This document shows positions 27,486 through 37,482 of a DNA stretch of 64,000 nucleotides, piece by piece. The DNA is from an uncultured Opitutaceae bacterium (lineage in GTDB: Bacteria; Verrucomicrobiota; Verrucomicrobiia; Opitutales; Opitutaceae): NCBI GenBank assembly GCA_937889545.1, contig CALAOT010000011.1:1-64000 (forward strand), given 5' to 3'. The notes beneath the pieces are model-generated. The model saw only the letters and a list, made by a program, of their open reading frames with translations. It had not been told where the DNA came from and searched no databases. The translations under genes and the position numbers were made by a program. How positions within the stretch are numbered: the first letter of the stretch is position 1; every line of letters begins with the position of its first letter.

Positions 27486-28706
27486 TTACAATAGTTTGAC
27501 ATCGAAACCGATCTCCCCAAAGCGCAACTCATGACCGGCTTGCAGCGGGACGATGTCCCCTGCGGACCGGCGCCGCCGATCCAGCGTCACAACGCTCTTC
27601 CCATCGTCGGGTACCCCCAGCCAAAAGCCCCCGTCGAAGTAGTGAATCCGCCCCGCCACGGCCGGTAGCGAGCAGTCGAGTATGACGGCGGCTCCGGCGC
27701 CCGAGCCTAGGGCGACCTCCGAAAATATCCAAATTCCGATTACCGGCGCGTGGCGAAGACTGGCCGGCCAGAAGCGGATGCAGCCGGAAGGGCGGTCCGG
27801 CAGCGCCGGCGTCTGCCGGACGTAGGAAGCCGGATTCGGCCGCTCGGTCCAGGGGCTCTCCGCAGACGTCGCCGGAAACTGCAGCGCCTGGACCTCGAAG
27901 AGGCACTGGCCCAGCTTGAGCCGGCGTTCCTTGGCGAAATTGAGGACGGTCGCCGCCCCGATGCGCTGGTCGTCGACGATCGTGCCGTTCTTGCTCGGGA
28001 TCGCGGCGCCGTCCTCACCGATCTGTCCGTCCTGGATGCAGACCTGGCGGCCCCGGAAGAAGAGGGTCGTATTGATGCGGCTGATCGTGCTCGTCTTTTG
28101 CCGATTCTCCTCGCTCTCCGGCCAGAACTGCGTCGTGAAATCCGCGCTGCCCTTCCTGCCGAGCGTGAAGTGCGTCCGGGCGACGATCCGAACCGTCGGA
28201 GCCGAACGGCGGAGCGTGCCTTCGATCTCCAGCGGGCGCAGTTCGAGGATAGTCCCCGCCCCGGCCCCGGTGGCGGAGGGCGCCTCTGGCCTGGGAACAA
28301 CCGCCAAAGGCGGCTGTTTCGCCGCCACGCTTTCCTCCGCCGAAGCCCAGCGCTTTTCCCACTCGAAGCGCAATTCGCCCTCGGGCAACTCGTTGAGCAG
28401 CGGCTTAGCCTTGTCGAGGCAGAGCCGGAGCGTGGCGCGCGCTGGCGCGGGCTTCGCCCGTTCCGCTTCCAGTTCGGCGAGGTATCTCGCGATATCCGCC
28501 GCGACGCGAAGCTGCGCCACGACCCCGGCCCCTTCCTCGCACCGCCGCAGCTCCTGTTGGAGGCGCAGCTTGACGGGCTTGGCGTTTCCTCCCTGCGCCA
28601 GTGCGGCGGCGAGGCCGCTTCGGCGCCTTTCCCAGGCCGCGACGAGCTCGCCCGGCGCCGTGTCCACCGGGGCCTGGAGCTGCGCGCAGAGTTCCTCGAG
28701 GCTCAT
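27486..28706 (-). CDS. FHA-domain protein of the Srf-like cargo
   Basis: A 406-aa cytoplasmic protein. I place the start at ATG 28706, which overlaps the stop of the upstream gene as ATGA. The N-terminal ~150 residues are helical. A forkhead-associated-like beta-sandwich follows (VRIVARTHFTLGRKGSADF, then STISRINTTLFFRGRQVCIQDGQIG and SKNGTIVDDQRI). S-RINT and S-KNGT stand where canonical domains have S-xH and xSTNGT, so the phosphothreonine pocket is recognisable but divergent. The last ~130 residues look like a second degenerate FHA unit (GDIVPLQAGHELRFGEIGFDVKLL). It would dock onto phosphoproteins, plausibly products of the kinase at 41441-44437. Confidence 0.72.
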   Translation of the reverse strand: MSLEELCAQLQAPVDTAPGELVAAWERRRSGLAAALAQGGNAKPVKLRLQQELRRCEEGAGVVAQLRVAADIARYLAELEAERAKPAPARATLRLCLDKAKPLLNELPEGELRFEWEKRWASAEESVAAKQPPLAVVPRPEAPSATGAGAGTILELRPLEIEGTLRRSAPTVRIVARTHFTLGRKGSADFTTQFWPESEENRQKTSTISRINTTLFFRGRQVCIQDGQIGEDGAAIPSKNGTIVDDQRIGAATVLNFAKERRLKLGQCLFEVQALQFPATSAESPWTERPNPASYVRQTPALPDRPSGCIRFWPASLRHAPVIGIWIFSEVALGSGAGAAVILDCSLPAVAGRIHYFDGGFWLGVPDDGKSVVTLDRRRRSAGDIVPLQAGHELRFGEIGFDVKLL

Positions 28707-30100
28707 TCGACGCCCACTGGGAGCGTCTTCTTGATCGTGAAGGCGCTTCCCCAGTCGGTCTTGCCCGAAACCTGGATAGTGTATTCGCCCGAGGCCGCAA
28801 ACGTCGCCGTCGCCTGGGCGCCGGCGGAATTGCTCACCGCGGGCGAGCCGCCCGGCCCGGAGATGTCCCATTTCTCGATGGTGAAGCCGGTCGCGCCGTT
28901 GCGGTCGGTCAATTCAAAGGCGATCGTCAGGCTCCCGGTCGATTTCTTTTCGGTACCGGGCACGGTTTGGACGTCGAAGGCCCAAGAGCGGACCTCGCCA
29001 TTCTCGCGGGCGACGACGAAGGTATTCGGCTGGCCGGGACTGGGGTTGGGTCGGAAGGTGACCTTGGTTTCCCGGATCAGGCGTCCGCCGCGCCCTCCGA
29101 CAAAGACCTTTTCGATCCCGGTTGCGATGCCGTTCTTCCAATCGAAGTCTGCCGGGATCACGATTTCGCCGCCGTCGGTTCCGACGAAGCGCGAGTTGGC
29201 GTTGGCGACGCCGCCGTCCCCGCCGCTCCCGTTCAAGGTTTCGCCGGACGCAAGTCGGACGCGCCCGTCCGGTTCGATGGCCGCGTTCTTCAGATCGACG
29301 GTCCTCCCGTCTGCGAGGCGCGCCGTTCCGTCGGGATTGAGGGTTGCGCCCGCCAGGGTCGCGGACCGGCCGCTCGGATCGGAGAGGATGACGCCGCCTT
29401 TCCCCGCAACCGCTGTGATGCCGTTGCCCAGGGATTGCGCGTTTTCGCTCGATCCCGGCGCGCCCAAGGCGCCTGCTTCCGGTCCACCCCAACCGGCATG
29501 AAGCCCGGTGCTGGCGTCGCTGCCGCCGCCGACCTTCGCCGCGGCCTGGCGCGAGACTTCCGTCACGACCTGGTCGATCTCCCGCTCGATCTGGCGCTTG
29601 GTCGCCGCGTCGTTCGCGGTGTTCCAGGCGCGCAGCTTGTTGATCGTAACGAGCACTGCGGAATAGCCCCGGTCCTTCAAGTTGTGGGCGAAGTTGTCGA
29701 GGCGCTCCTCCAAATCATCGTAGCGCGGCTTGAGCACCTTGAAGAAATTGTCGCGCAACAACGAGCGCGCTGCGTCGTTGTCGAAGAACCAGGAGCGGAC
29801 CTGCTCCACGTGATACGGATCCTTGTCCATGAGCTTGGAGCATTGCAGCATCTGGTCGACGGCGTGAAGGCCGCTGACCGTCGCCAGATCGAGGTTGTTG
29901 GCGCCGGCCCGCTCGAGGCCCTTCTGTAGATCGGAGGCGGCGTAAGTGAGATAGTCGGCGATGTGCCGCTGCTCCTCCCGTACATCGCGGGCCTTTGGCG
30001 GCGGTGGTGGAGCCGGAGGAGGAGTCTGGGCGACGAGAACAGGGACCGCCATGGCGGCGCCCGCGATCGACAAAACTGCACGGAGGAGATGAGCGTTCAT
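28703..30100 (-). CDS. Secreted protein with helical N-domain and beta-rich C-domain
   Basis: A 465-aa exported protein. ATG 30100 begins a clear signal peptide (LLRAVLSIAGAAMAVPVLVAQ), followed by a Pro-rich linker. Residues ~40-170 are helical (REEQRHIADYLTYAASDL, KPRYDDLEERLDNFAHNL). The middle is Gly/Asp/Asn-rich with short repeats (ATLNPDGTARLADGRTV, AAIEPDGRVRLASGETL). The C-terminus is an Ig/PKD-like beta domain (ATATFAASGEYTIQVSGK). Family not recognised. It is translationally coupled to the FHA gene and divergent from the SrfC-like gene, with a 127-bp shared promoter region, so it is probably part of the same system. Confidence 0.65.
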   Translation of the reverse strand: MNAHLLRAVLSIAGAAMAVPVLVAQTPPPAPPPPPKARDVREEQRHIADYLTYAASDLQKGLERAGANNLDLATVSGLHAVDQMLQCSKLMDKDPYHVEQVRSWFFDNDAARSLLRDNFFKVLKPRYDDLEERLDNFAHNLKDRGYSAVLVTINKLRAWNTANDAATKRQIEREIDQVVTEVSRQAAAKVGGGSDASTGLHAGWGGPEAGALGAPGSSENAQSLGNGITAVAGKGGVILSDPSGRSATLAGATLNPDGTARLADGRTVDLKNAAIEPDGRVRLASGETLNGSGGDGGVANANSRFVGTDGGEIVIPADFDWKNGIATGIEKVFVGGRGGRLIRETKVTFRPNPSPGQPNTFVVARENGEVRSWAFDVQTVPGTEKKSTGSLTIAFELTDRNGATGFTIEKWDISGPGGSPAVSNSAGAQATATFAASGEYTIQVSGKTDWGSAFTIKKTLPVGVE

Positions 30101-30227
30101 AGGATCTTGGAGTGCCGCGATGCTCCGCCGTGCCCGCGCGAATTCAACTTCGAAGCGCCCCCTTAGCCGAAGATGAGGGAGAAACCCTGATGGGTCTGAG
30201 GTCCGAAATCGTGGATCATCTTGGGTC

Positions 30228-32951
30228 ATGGACCGAATCACGTTTTGCCGGGACCTCATCGAATGGTACTGGCAGCATGGAAGCCGCCGGGAGGACGACT
30301 ATGCGATCCCTACGAGCAGTTGGCTGAAGAAACTCTACGAGGCTGAAAAGCAGCTCACCGCGATCGCCGACGCCCGTGCCAAGCCACGGCCCGCGATGGC
30401 GATCTGGGGCCCGTCCCAAACCGGCAAGTCCACACTCGTCGCCTTCGACATCGACGCGCAGGCGCTCTACCCGCGCACCGAAGGCGTGGACGGCACCGGA
30501 TCCGGCCTGCATTGGCCGGGTGGGGCGCCGATGTTCTTCATGGCCCCGGAGGCGGCGCCGCCTGCTTATCTCAACCACTATGTCCTCAACCCCTTCAACC
30601 AGGGCTGGGACGGATCGTCGGCCTTGACGCGGTTCGTGTTCGGCAGCACCGAGCCGGGACGGGATGGCGCGCATTTCATCCGGGACGTGCGCCATCCGGT
30701 CGACGTCCATTTGATCACCGCGAAGGATCTGCTTCAAGTGGTCGCCCGCGGTTACGACACCGAGTGCCTGGGGCCGACCAGGACCCGCGACGCCACGATC
30801 TGGACGATCGCGGAGTTCGAATCGCGGCTGGCCAAGTTCAAACGCCGAAGCGCCGCTGCAGGAAAAACCGTGGCGCGCCCCGCATACGAGGCCCTGTTCG
30901 ATCTTTGCGAAGTGATGGGTGATCTGGTCGCGGCCGAACTTCCCCGCTACAAGAAACTGCTGGAGGAGGGCGAGGAGAATTGGCGCAGCCTGACCGCCTC
31001 GCTCCTGGCGGACTCGGCGCTTCTCTCCGATCCCAAAGTGGTGGCGGACCTCGCCGCCGACCTCCTCTGGGACGGATACGAGCCGCTGACGGTCCACTTT
31101 CGCCGGCTGCAGGGCGATTTGTGCGAATTGGGCCGGCTCTGGGGCGGAAAGCCCGTCCTGGCTTCGCTCGAGGCAGCCGCGATTTTTCTCAACATGGAGG
31201 CTTGCAGGATATTCTTTGATCCCCGTCCGTCCGATCCGAACACCCAGGAGGGGGTGGTGTACGAATCGATCTCCAGCATCGGTTGGCGGGAGGAGAACGG
31301 GGTCGTCCTCATCGGCTGCGGGCCGGAGTATCGCCACAGCCTGAGCGACTCCCCGGAGAGATTCGCGCAGGTGCAGGCGCTCGTCTGGGAACTGGTGGTC
31401 CCGCTAAATCCCGCCCATCTGTCGGACGGTCCCTTCAAATCATATCTTCGCGACGCGGACCTGCTCGATTTTGCCGGAGTGGGCAACGAGCCCAAAAGCG
31501 ACGTTTCCCGGATTGATCTCGAACCGTCGAAGGAGGATGTCCCGGCGAAGGGAAAGCCGTTCGAGTCCGTCCTTTTTTACAAACAGATCATCAAGCGGGG
31601 AAAGACGGCGTGCATCGTCTCGACCTACGCGAAGCGCCTGACGATCGACGGATTCAATATATTCCAGAACGTCGACAAATATCCGCCGACGAACGCACCG
31701 CAGCTCATCAATGGCGTCTCGACCTGGTGGAAGTACTTCGCGCCGGAATTTCACCTGCACCGGCGGGGGCGCAGCCCGCTCCCGCTCAACCTCGGCCTGA
31801 TGTGGTGGGCGCCGCGGCTGGCGGAATCGGTTGGGACACCCGAGCGGATATTCAAGTCGATCGTTCCGATTTACGCCGAACTGGGGCCGATCGCCGACCC
31901 GGCTGTGTGCGTCACCTTCGCGCTAAACTATTACAAATTTCCCCGCGGGCGGGTCGAGTCCGAGTTCGAGGTGGGCGGGAAACTCTACCAGGGGATCAAA
32001 TCCTCCCCTGAGTTCCAGAAGCAATTCGCGCATCCCGAAAGCGCCGAGTCGTTCGATGAGATGGTGCGAGACAAGGCGACCGGCGGGACCGATTTCTTCT
32101 TCGCGGCGATCCACAGGCAACTGGAAACCGCCCGCGCCAATCCGGCGACCAACCGCCTGGCGATTCTCGAGGCCAGGATAGCCCCCTGGGAAACCGAGAT
32201 CGTCGATTTGCTCAAGGCCCCGCGGCTATTCCCGCCCACCAAGGTCGTCGACGTCCGGCGGCAGAACCTCGAACGGTTTCGCGCTGGGATCCTCGAGGCG
32301 GTCAAGGGCAAGTCCGAGCGCCAAATGCGCGAGATCAATCATGCCCTGCGCGAACTGCTTGACGTCAATTACCAGGTGCTGCTGACGCCCGCGATGGACG
32401 CTTCCGAAATCGATCGGACCTTCATCGCGCGGCAGTTCCGCCGGTGGGTGGACAGCCAGGTCGGCCGCTTCGACCAATGGGAGCGGAACGGGCAAAGGGC
32501 GGGGCCTGACTGGACCCTCCTCGGACTGATGACCCGCGACGCCCTGGTCGATGCCCTTGACGCCCTGCGCACCTCGATCGAAAGCAGCTTCGACGAAATG
32601 GCCCGGTGGCTCGGCCGGATCGCGGCCCAGTGCTGCCATGCCAATTCCGACCTGCGCAATACCCAGCTTCGCCGTCATCTCGCGGTCCGGATGGGAAACG
32701 AACTGGTCTCAGGCCAGAGGGGCGACGGCGACGCCGAGGTGGACGAGCCGGAGGGCGACGCCGAGGAGGTTGTCGCTCCCCCGATCGGCCGGGAGTGCCT
32801 CACCTACCGCGCCTTTGTCCGCCCCTTCGTCGAGGGGCAGCTCGCGGCCCTGATCGCCCTGCGCCTCGATCCGATGCTGCGTCCGGAAAACATTCCCGGC
32901 GACAAGGAGCTGACCGAGCTCTGCGATCGCCACCATTTGCGGCCGCTGTGA
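30228..32951 (+). CDS. SrfC-like P-loop protein
   Basis: A 907-aa cytoplasmic protein with one nucleotide-binding loop, GPSQTGKST (residues 61-69), close to the N-terminus. Size, the Q-x-GKS loop and the gene directly before an SrfB-like gene match the putative virulence factor SrfC family (Virul_Fac); this assignment is from memory of the family and was not searched. Following segments include GLHWPGGAPMFFM and a central EGVVYESISSIGW. A long helical C-terminus (SERQMREINHALRELLDVNY) suggests a dynamin-like or STAND-like NTPase with helical arms. An acidic low-complexity patch lies near 830. It opens a plus-strand operon of six genes with short gaps. Confidence 0.7.
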   Translation: MDRITFCRDLIEWYWQHGSRREDDYAIPTSSWLKKLYEAEKQLTAIADARAKPRPAMAIWGPSQTGKSTLVAFDIDAQALYPRTEGVDGTGSGLHWPGGAPMFFMAPEAAPPAYLNHYVLNPFNQGWDGSSALTRFVFGSTEPGRDGAHFIRDVRHPVDVHLITAKDLLQVVARGYDTECLGPTRTRDATIWTIAEFESRLAKFKRRSAAAGKTVARPAYEALFDLCEVMGDLVAAELPRYKKLLEEGEENWRSLTASLLADSALLSDPKVVADLAADLLWDGYEPLTVHFRRLQGDLCELGRLWGGKPVLASLEAAAIFLNMEACRIFFDPRPSDPNTQEGVVYESISSIGWREENGVVLIGCGPEYRHSLSDSPERFAQVQALVWELVVPLNPAHLSDGPFKSYLRDADLLDFAGVGNEPKSDVSRIDLEPSKEDVPAKGKPFESVLFYKQIIKRGKTACIVSTYAKRLTIDGFNIFQNVDKYPPTNAPQLINGVSTWWKYFAPEFHLHRRGRSPLPLNLGLMWWAPRLAESVGTPERIFKSIVPIYAELGPIADPAVCVTFALNYYKFPRGRVESEFEVGGKLYQGIKSSPEFQKQFAHPESAESFDEMVRDKATGGTDFFFAAIHRQLETARANPATNRLAILEARIAPWETEIVDLLKAPRLFPPTKVVDVRRQNLERFRAGILEAVKGKSERQMREINHALRELLDVNYQVLLTPAMDASEIDRTFIARQFRRWVDSQVGRFDQWERNGQRAGPDWTLLGLMTRDALVDALDALRTSIESSFDEMARWLGRIAAQCCHANSDLRNTQLRRHLAVRMGNELVSGQRGDGDAEVDEPEGDAEEVVAPPIGRECLTYRAFVRPFVEGQLAALIALRLDPMLRPENIPGDKELTELCDRHHLRPL

Positions 32952-32970
32952 CCCCCAACCCCTCTCCGCC

Positions 32971-35900
32971 ATGATCGAACTGGAAGTCTTCCCCAATACC
33001 GGCCACCATTTTTTCCATGTGCCGCTGAAGAGCCTCGCCCCGCGCAAAACGGAGGAGGAGCTGACGCGCTACGCCCACCGCAACCGCGGGCCGTGGGAGC
33101 CTTGGAGCGAATTCTCTCCCTGGCTGCTTTATCAATACTCGATCGAGACCTCCCCGTACACCGGGGAGGAGACCCCCGTGATCAAGCTTGCGGTCGAATC
33201 CAACCTGGGACTCCCGGATCGGGGCCTGCTCTTCGGCGTCGAGCGCTTTTCCTTCGCTGAGCCTGCGCGGGATGCGGCCGAGCAAGCGGCTCAGAAGCGG
33301 GCCCGGGCCTACGAGGAAGCGCGCGCGGCCGATGCGATCGTTCCTCCCTATGCCAGTTTCGACAAAGCCAAGCTCTGGGAAGATTACCCGACCAAACGCC
33401 TCTTTCTGGATGAACTCAGCCCCCATCTACCCCAGAGGCGCAGAGGCGGCGGCGACGGCTCCACCCCCGAGCCGATTCTTCTGGCGCCCGGGCAGCTTGC
33501 GGTGCATTGGAAGCGACCTGGGGGCGCCGATCCGGTCGACGTCGACCTGATCGTCGATCTGGGCAACACCCGCACAGTCGCCCTCCTGCTGGAAAACCCG
33601 GGCCAGGAGGGAATCCCGTTCGGGCGGCGGGTGAAGGTGCTTCGCTTCATCCCGCGGGGTTGCCCTTTCACTCCGTCGCACACGCTGCCCGAGCCGGGCA
33701 AGGCGAACGACGACTACGCCATCATCGATTCTTGGCTGGTCCTGCACCGGCCAATCTTCGCCAGCCGCGAGCCGCCTTTTTCCGAGGAAAAGGTCTTCGA
33801 GCATTGGCAGAAGGAGGAGGGTGCCAACGGTTCCTCGGCGCTGAGATTGCAGCATCTTCCCCAGACCTTCGTCGAACTCTCGCCGGCGTTGATCGGCGGC
33901 GGCAAGGCCGCGGAAGGTGCGGCGAGGACGCTCTCCCAGGTCAGGCTCGACACCGACGCCCGCTTCTATCTCAGCAGCCCCAAGCGCTACGCCTGGGATG
34001 AGGAGCCGGTCGGCCGACGCGGCGGCACCTACTGGAAGCAGATTCCCAACGACACCGACCCGGGCATTCCGGATGCCTTCGACGACCTGCGCGGCCTGTT
34101 TCGCTATTATATGGACCCGGGTGGAGTCGACTGGGATTGGGCAAACCAGCCAACGCGCGAGGACTTTCGCGGCAAGCCGATGGTGGATTCGCCGCCGGAA
34201 TATCCGCGGCGCGACGCAATATGCTGGTTTGCGCTCTCGATCCTGGAGTGCGCCTACCGTCAGATCAATTCCGCCGGCTACTTGGCCACGGTCGGCCGGG
34301 AAAGCCTGCCCCGGCAGCTTCGGCAAGTCCGCGTCACCTATCCGTCGGGCTGGACTTGGGAGGAGCAGTCCCGCTATCTCGCGCAGTGGCGGCGCGCGGT
34401 GGATCTGTTCGCCCTGACCCATCTGGCGGACCCCCGCCCCGTCGATCTGGTAGGCGGGGGCTGCGGGCAGAAACCGGTCCTGGCCGAGCGCTCTCTAGAC
34501 GAGGCCGTCTGCTCCCAACTGCCGGTCCTTTACGCGGACATCAGCTTTCTTGGAGGCGACGGCCTGAATTGGTTCGAAACTTACGGCCGCCAGCGCTCGG
34601 TCGTCGTTATGAACATCGACGTCGGCGGCGGCACAACCGACGTATCGATCATCCGCTACCATCTGAACCGGCCGGACGGGGATCGCAATGGGCGGATCGG
34701 GCACAAGGGCATGACCGCGATCAGCTCGACGCTGCTCTTCCGCGACGGCAACTCGATCGCCGGCGACGTGCTGGTCAAGCGCATCGTCGAGAAAGTGTTG
34801 CTCCCGGCCTGGCTACGGGCCGGCGGCCTCGAGAAGTTCGAGGACAACCCCGCGGCGCGCCGCGCGCTGCTCACCCTCCTCAAGACCCCGGCGACTGAGG
34901 CGATCGCACAGGTCGACCCGAAGGCGGTGACTCGCCTTGTCGCGATAGTGCGGCTGGTCTTTATCCCACTCGTCAACCAATGGTTGCAGCAGCTCACGAT
35001 CGCGGAGAATTATCCCGATTCGCCCCGGCGGCCGCTGGTCGTCCGCGACATCGTCCATCCCAGATGCCTGAACGAGCTCAACGCCCTGGCGCTCAAGGTG
35101 ATCGTCGCCAAGTGCGATCGATGGGGAGAGGAAGCCAACCTCATGCGGCTGCGCGATGCGGGCAATTTCGAGGAGTGGACCAAGGCGCTGATCGCGCGCG
35201 ACGAGGTGCCCTTCCCTATGGAGGCGCGGCTGCAGGCCGACCCAGCTGCGCTCGAAAGCTGCGTCGACGACGTCTTCGAGTCGATGTTCGCCTCGCTCGG
35301 GCTGGTGGCGGCCCGCGAGCGCTGCGACCTCGCGATCGTGTCGGGCAAACCCTCCGAGCTGCCCCGGATGCGCAAGCTCCTGGTGCGGAACCTGCCCGTT
35401 CTGCCGCAGCGGATCATCCCAATGCGCAACTTCCCGGCGGGCGGCTGGTATCCGTTTGTCGGCGATGACGGCATCCGGATCAACGATGCCAAGACCTGCA
35501 CGGTGGCGGGCGCCGCCCTCTATCAGGACATCCTCAACGGCAACCTCGAGGGTTTCAGCATCGAGCAGGGCTCGGCCGGGCACGTCCAGAAATATTTCTG
35601 GGGGCTGGTCGGCCGCGGTTCCGGGCCCGAGGAATTCTACCGCTCCGACAACCTGCTCTTCCGGCCTTCCGACTATGGGTCGGCCCGGCCGCTCGAAGGG
35701 GCCCCGGGAACGGTCGCCCTCGAACGCGACTTTGATCTCCCGCTCAACTGCCGGATCGGCCGGCAGATCAAGCAGGTCGCCAACGTCCGTCCGGAGCCGG
35801 TCTACCGGCTGGCCTGGACGCCGCCCGAGCAGCACGACAACCGGCCCGTTTTCGCCCGGGTGCGCTTGCGGTGGGCGGCGGCGGTGGGGGGCGGCGAACG

Positions 35901-36048
35901 GCTGGAATTGATTTCGGTCACTCCGCTCTCCGGCCAGCCGGTCGGGGTCCAGCCGGAGCACGTGCGCCTTCGGCTCAACACCATGCTCGACGAGAGCTTC
36001 TGGCTCGATGAGCCGAGGTTCGACGTCGATGACCTTTTTAACCCCTGA
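32971..36048 (+). CDS. SrfB-like Hsp70/actin-fold ATPase
   Basis: A 1025-aa protein 19 nt after the SrfC-like gene. It carries the split nucleotide-binding signatures of the Hsp70/actin fold: phosphate-1 loop LIVDLGNTRTVALLL (near residue 195), phosphate-2 loop MNIDVGGGTTDVSII (near 547) and an adenosine-type turn LAIVSGKPSELPRMRKLL (near 788). The length and the ~350-residue insertion between the phosphate loops fit the SrfB virulence protein family. The first ~190 residues are a separate N-terminal domain. The C-terminal ~200 residues are beta-rich. SrfB and SrfC genes are paired in enterobacteria and many proteobacteria; their function is not established. Confidence 0.75.
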   Translation: MIELEVFPNTGHHFFHVPLKSLAPRKTEEELTRYAHRNRGPWEPWSEFSPWLLYQYSIETSPYTGEETPVIKLAVESNLGLPDRGLLFGVERFSFAEPARDAAEQAAQKRARAYEEARAADAIVPPYASFDKAKLWEDYPTKRLFLDELSPHLPQRRRGGGDGSTPEPILLAPGQLAVHWKRPGGADPVDVDLIVDLGNTRTVALLLENPGQEGIPFGRRVKVLRFIPRGCPFTPSHTLPEPGKANDDYAIIDSWLVLHRPIFASREPPFSEEKVFEHWQKEEGANGSSALRLQHLPQTFVELSPALIGGGKAAEGAARTLSQVRLDTDARFYLSSPKRYAWDEEPVGRRGGTYWKQIPNDTDPGIPDAFDDLRGLFRYYMDPGGVDWDWANQPTREDFRGKPMVDSPPEYPRRDAICWFALSILECAYRQINSAGYLATVGRESLPRQLRQVRVTYPSGWTWEEQSRYLAQWRRAVDLFALTHLADPRPVDLVGGGCGQKPVLAERSLDEAVCSQLPVLYADISFLGGDGLNWFETYGRQRSVVVMNIDVGGGTTDVSIIRYHLNRPDGDRNGRIGHKGMTAISSTLLFRDGNSIAGDVLVKRIVEKVLLPAWLRAGGLEKFEDNPAARRALLTLLKTPATEAIAQVDPKAVTRLVAIVRLVFIPLVNQWLQQLTIAENYPDSPRRPLVVRDIVHPRCLNELNALALKVIVAKCDRWGEEANLMRLRDAGNFEEWTKALIARDEVPFPMEARLQADPAALESCVDDVFESMFASLGLVAARERCDLAIVSGKPSELPRMRKLLVRNLPVLPQRIIPMRNFPAGGWYPFVGDDGIRINDAKTCTVAGAALYQDILNGNLEGFSIEQGSAGHVQKYFWGLVGRGSGPEEFYRSDNLLFRPSDYGSARPLEGAPGTVALERDFDLPLNCRIGRQIKQVANVRPEPVYRLAWTPPEQHDNRPVFARVRLRWAAAVGGGERLELISVTPLSGQPVGVQPEHVRLRLNTMLDESFWLDEPRFDVDDLFNP

Positions 36049-36066
36049 ACCCGCCGTCACCCACCC

Positions 36067-37476
36067 ATGAGAATCGCCATCTTCATTCCCGCTTTGGCCT
36101 TTTTTGTCGCAGTGACAGTGGCCCGGGCCGGTTCGAATGACGCTGCCGCCAAAGAGGCCGTGGCCGCCCTAACAAAGGGGCCGATCCACGATCTGAGCGA
36201 CTCGATTGCCAAATTGAATGCGCGCTTGGCCGGATTGGAGAGAGAGATCGCGCGCGCCAACCGGAACATGGACGGGAGCGATCTGCCCGGGCTGACGAAA
36301 GGGCAAGCCGAGGTGAGGGGCGAACTGACGCTGCTGAACGGCAAGGCCGACTCCTGGGAGAAAGGCCTTAAGGAAACGGCTGCACGCGCCGGGGAAGCTT
36401 CCGTGATGACGAATGCGGCTTGGACCGACGTGAAGAACCAGTTGGAAAAGACCCAAGCACGCCTGGCAGGTGCCGAAGCGGCTCTTGCCGCGTTCCCAGG
36501 CCAGTGGGATCGGCAAAGCGAAGCTTTCGCCGGCGCGGAGGCGGCGAACTCCGCTTCGGCCGCCGCGAAGTTGGAAGCTTCGGCTGACCGACGGGCGCGA
36601 GAGCTAACTGCTGCCGGATGGACCGCGGCAGCCGCCGTCGTCCTCCTCATTTGCGCCGCCGGATGGGCGGATTGGCGCGGACGTCGGCAGCTCCAAACCG
36701 AGCTCTTGCTTGCGGTTGCCCGGGTCGGGTCGGAAATGAGGAGGGCTGAGGAGGCGCCGGCCGGCCGCGCGAACCTGGGACCGGGCTGGAGCGAGATCGA
36801 GGCGCGCCTGCTCAGCCTGATCGAGCGCTGGGACAAACCCGCACCGTCCTGGACAGCAACAGCTGCTTCGGTGGGTGGTCCCGCGTTCCGGGGCGGGGGT
36901 GGCAAACCCGCGAGCGAGGCCGCGGCGGCCGTTTCGCCGAGCGAAGAACCGACCGCGGCGATCGGCGCAGCGCCCGAGTCTTCCATCGCCTACCGCTTGC
37001 TCTGGCCGGTGGAATTTCTCGATCCGGAATCGCCGCTTTCGCGCTGGCGCTTTTTGCTCGAGAGCCATTTCGCCAACGAGGATCACCCCGCGCTTCCCGT
37101 CGTGGCGGCTATGCTGGGACTGCGGACGGTCCTGAGCAAACGCGCCGTCGCGGCCGAGATCGGCGCGGCGGTGTTCACGCTGTCGCAGTCGCTGCATGCC
37201 TATTGGAACAGCCTGACCGATCTGTCGGCAGACGACCGCCAGCAGGCCAGTTCCGCTTGGCTAGCGAGCACCCGGGCCCAAGTGGCCCCGGCGGCGCCCC
37301 GCGTCGAACTGAGGGAGGTAATGACGGGCGCGCGGGTCGATCCCGACCTGATGATCCCTGTCAAGGAAGGCGCTGGCAACCATCTCAACGTGGCGGCGGT
37401 GTTCTCGTGGGCGGTGATGGACCGCAGCGCAGACCGGCCTAAAATCCTCCATCGGGCCCAGATTGCCACCACCTGA
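36067..37476 (+). CDS. Coiled-coil bitopic membrane protein of the Srf-like cargo
   Basis: A 469-aa protein 18 nt after SrfB-like. Residues 1-20 form a signal peptide or first helix (IFIPALAFFVAVTVARA). Residues ~40-165 are a long coiled coil (DSIAKLNARLAGLEREIARA, KNQLEKTQARLAGAEAAL). A second membrane helix lies near 183-201 (AAAAVVLLICAAGW), and the remaining ~265 residues are cytoplasmic: an Ala/Pro linker and a C-terminal domain (YRLLWPVEFLDPESPLSRW). Topology would place a coiled-coil stalk in the periplasm and a domain inside, suitable for signalling or anchoring. Family unrecognised. Confidence 0.68.
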   Translation: MRIAIFIPALAFFVAVTVARAGSNDAAAKEAVAALTKGPIHDLSDSIAKLNARLAGLEREIARANRNMDGSDLPGLTKGQAEVRGELTLLNGKADSWEKGLKETAARAGEASVMTNAAWTDVKNQLEKTQARLAGAEAALAAFPGQWDRQSEAFAGAEAANSASAAAKLEASADRRARELTAAGWTAAAAVVLLICAAGWADWRGRRQLQTELLLAVARVGSEMRRAEEAPAGRANLGPGWSEIEARLLSLIERWDKPAPSWTATAASVGGPAFRGGGGKPASEAAAAVSPSEEPTAAIGAAPESSIAYRLLWPVEFLDPESPLSRWRFLLESHFANEDHPALPVVAAMLGLRTVLSKRAVAAEIGAAVFTLSQSLHAYWNSLTDLSADDRQQASSAWLASTRAQVAPAAPRVELREVMTGARVDPDLMIPVKEGAGNHLNVAAVFSWAVMDRSADRPKILHRAQIATT

Positions 37477-37482
37477 TTTTCC

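Noticed and set aside
27750-29501. 583-residue plus-strand frame
   Set aside because: It is antisense to the FHA and secreted-protein genes, which have motifs, a signal peptide and an ATGA overlap.
32971-36048. MreB or DnaK itself
   Set aside because: The phosphate loops are of that fold, but the protein is 1025 aa with a ~350-residue insertion and an extra N-terminal domain, unlike either.
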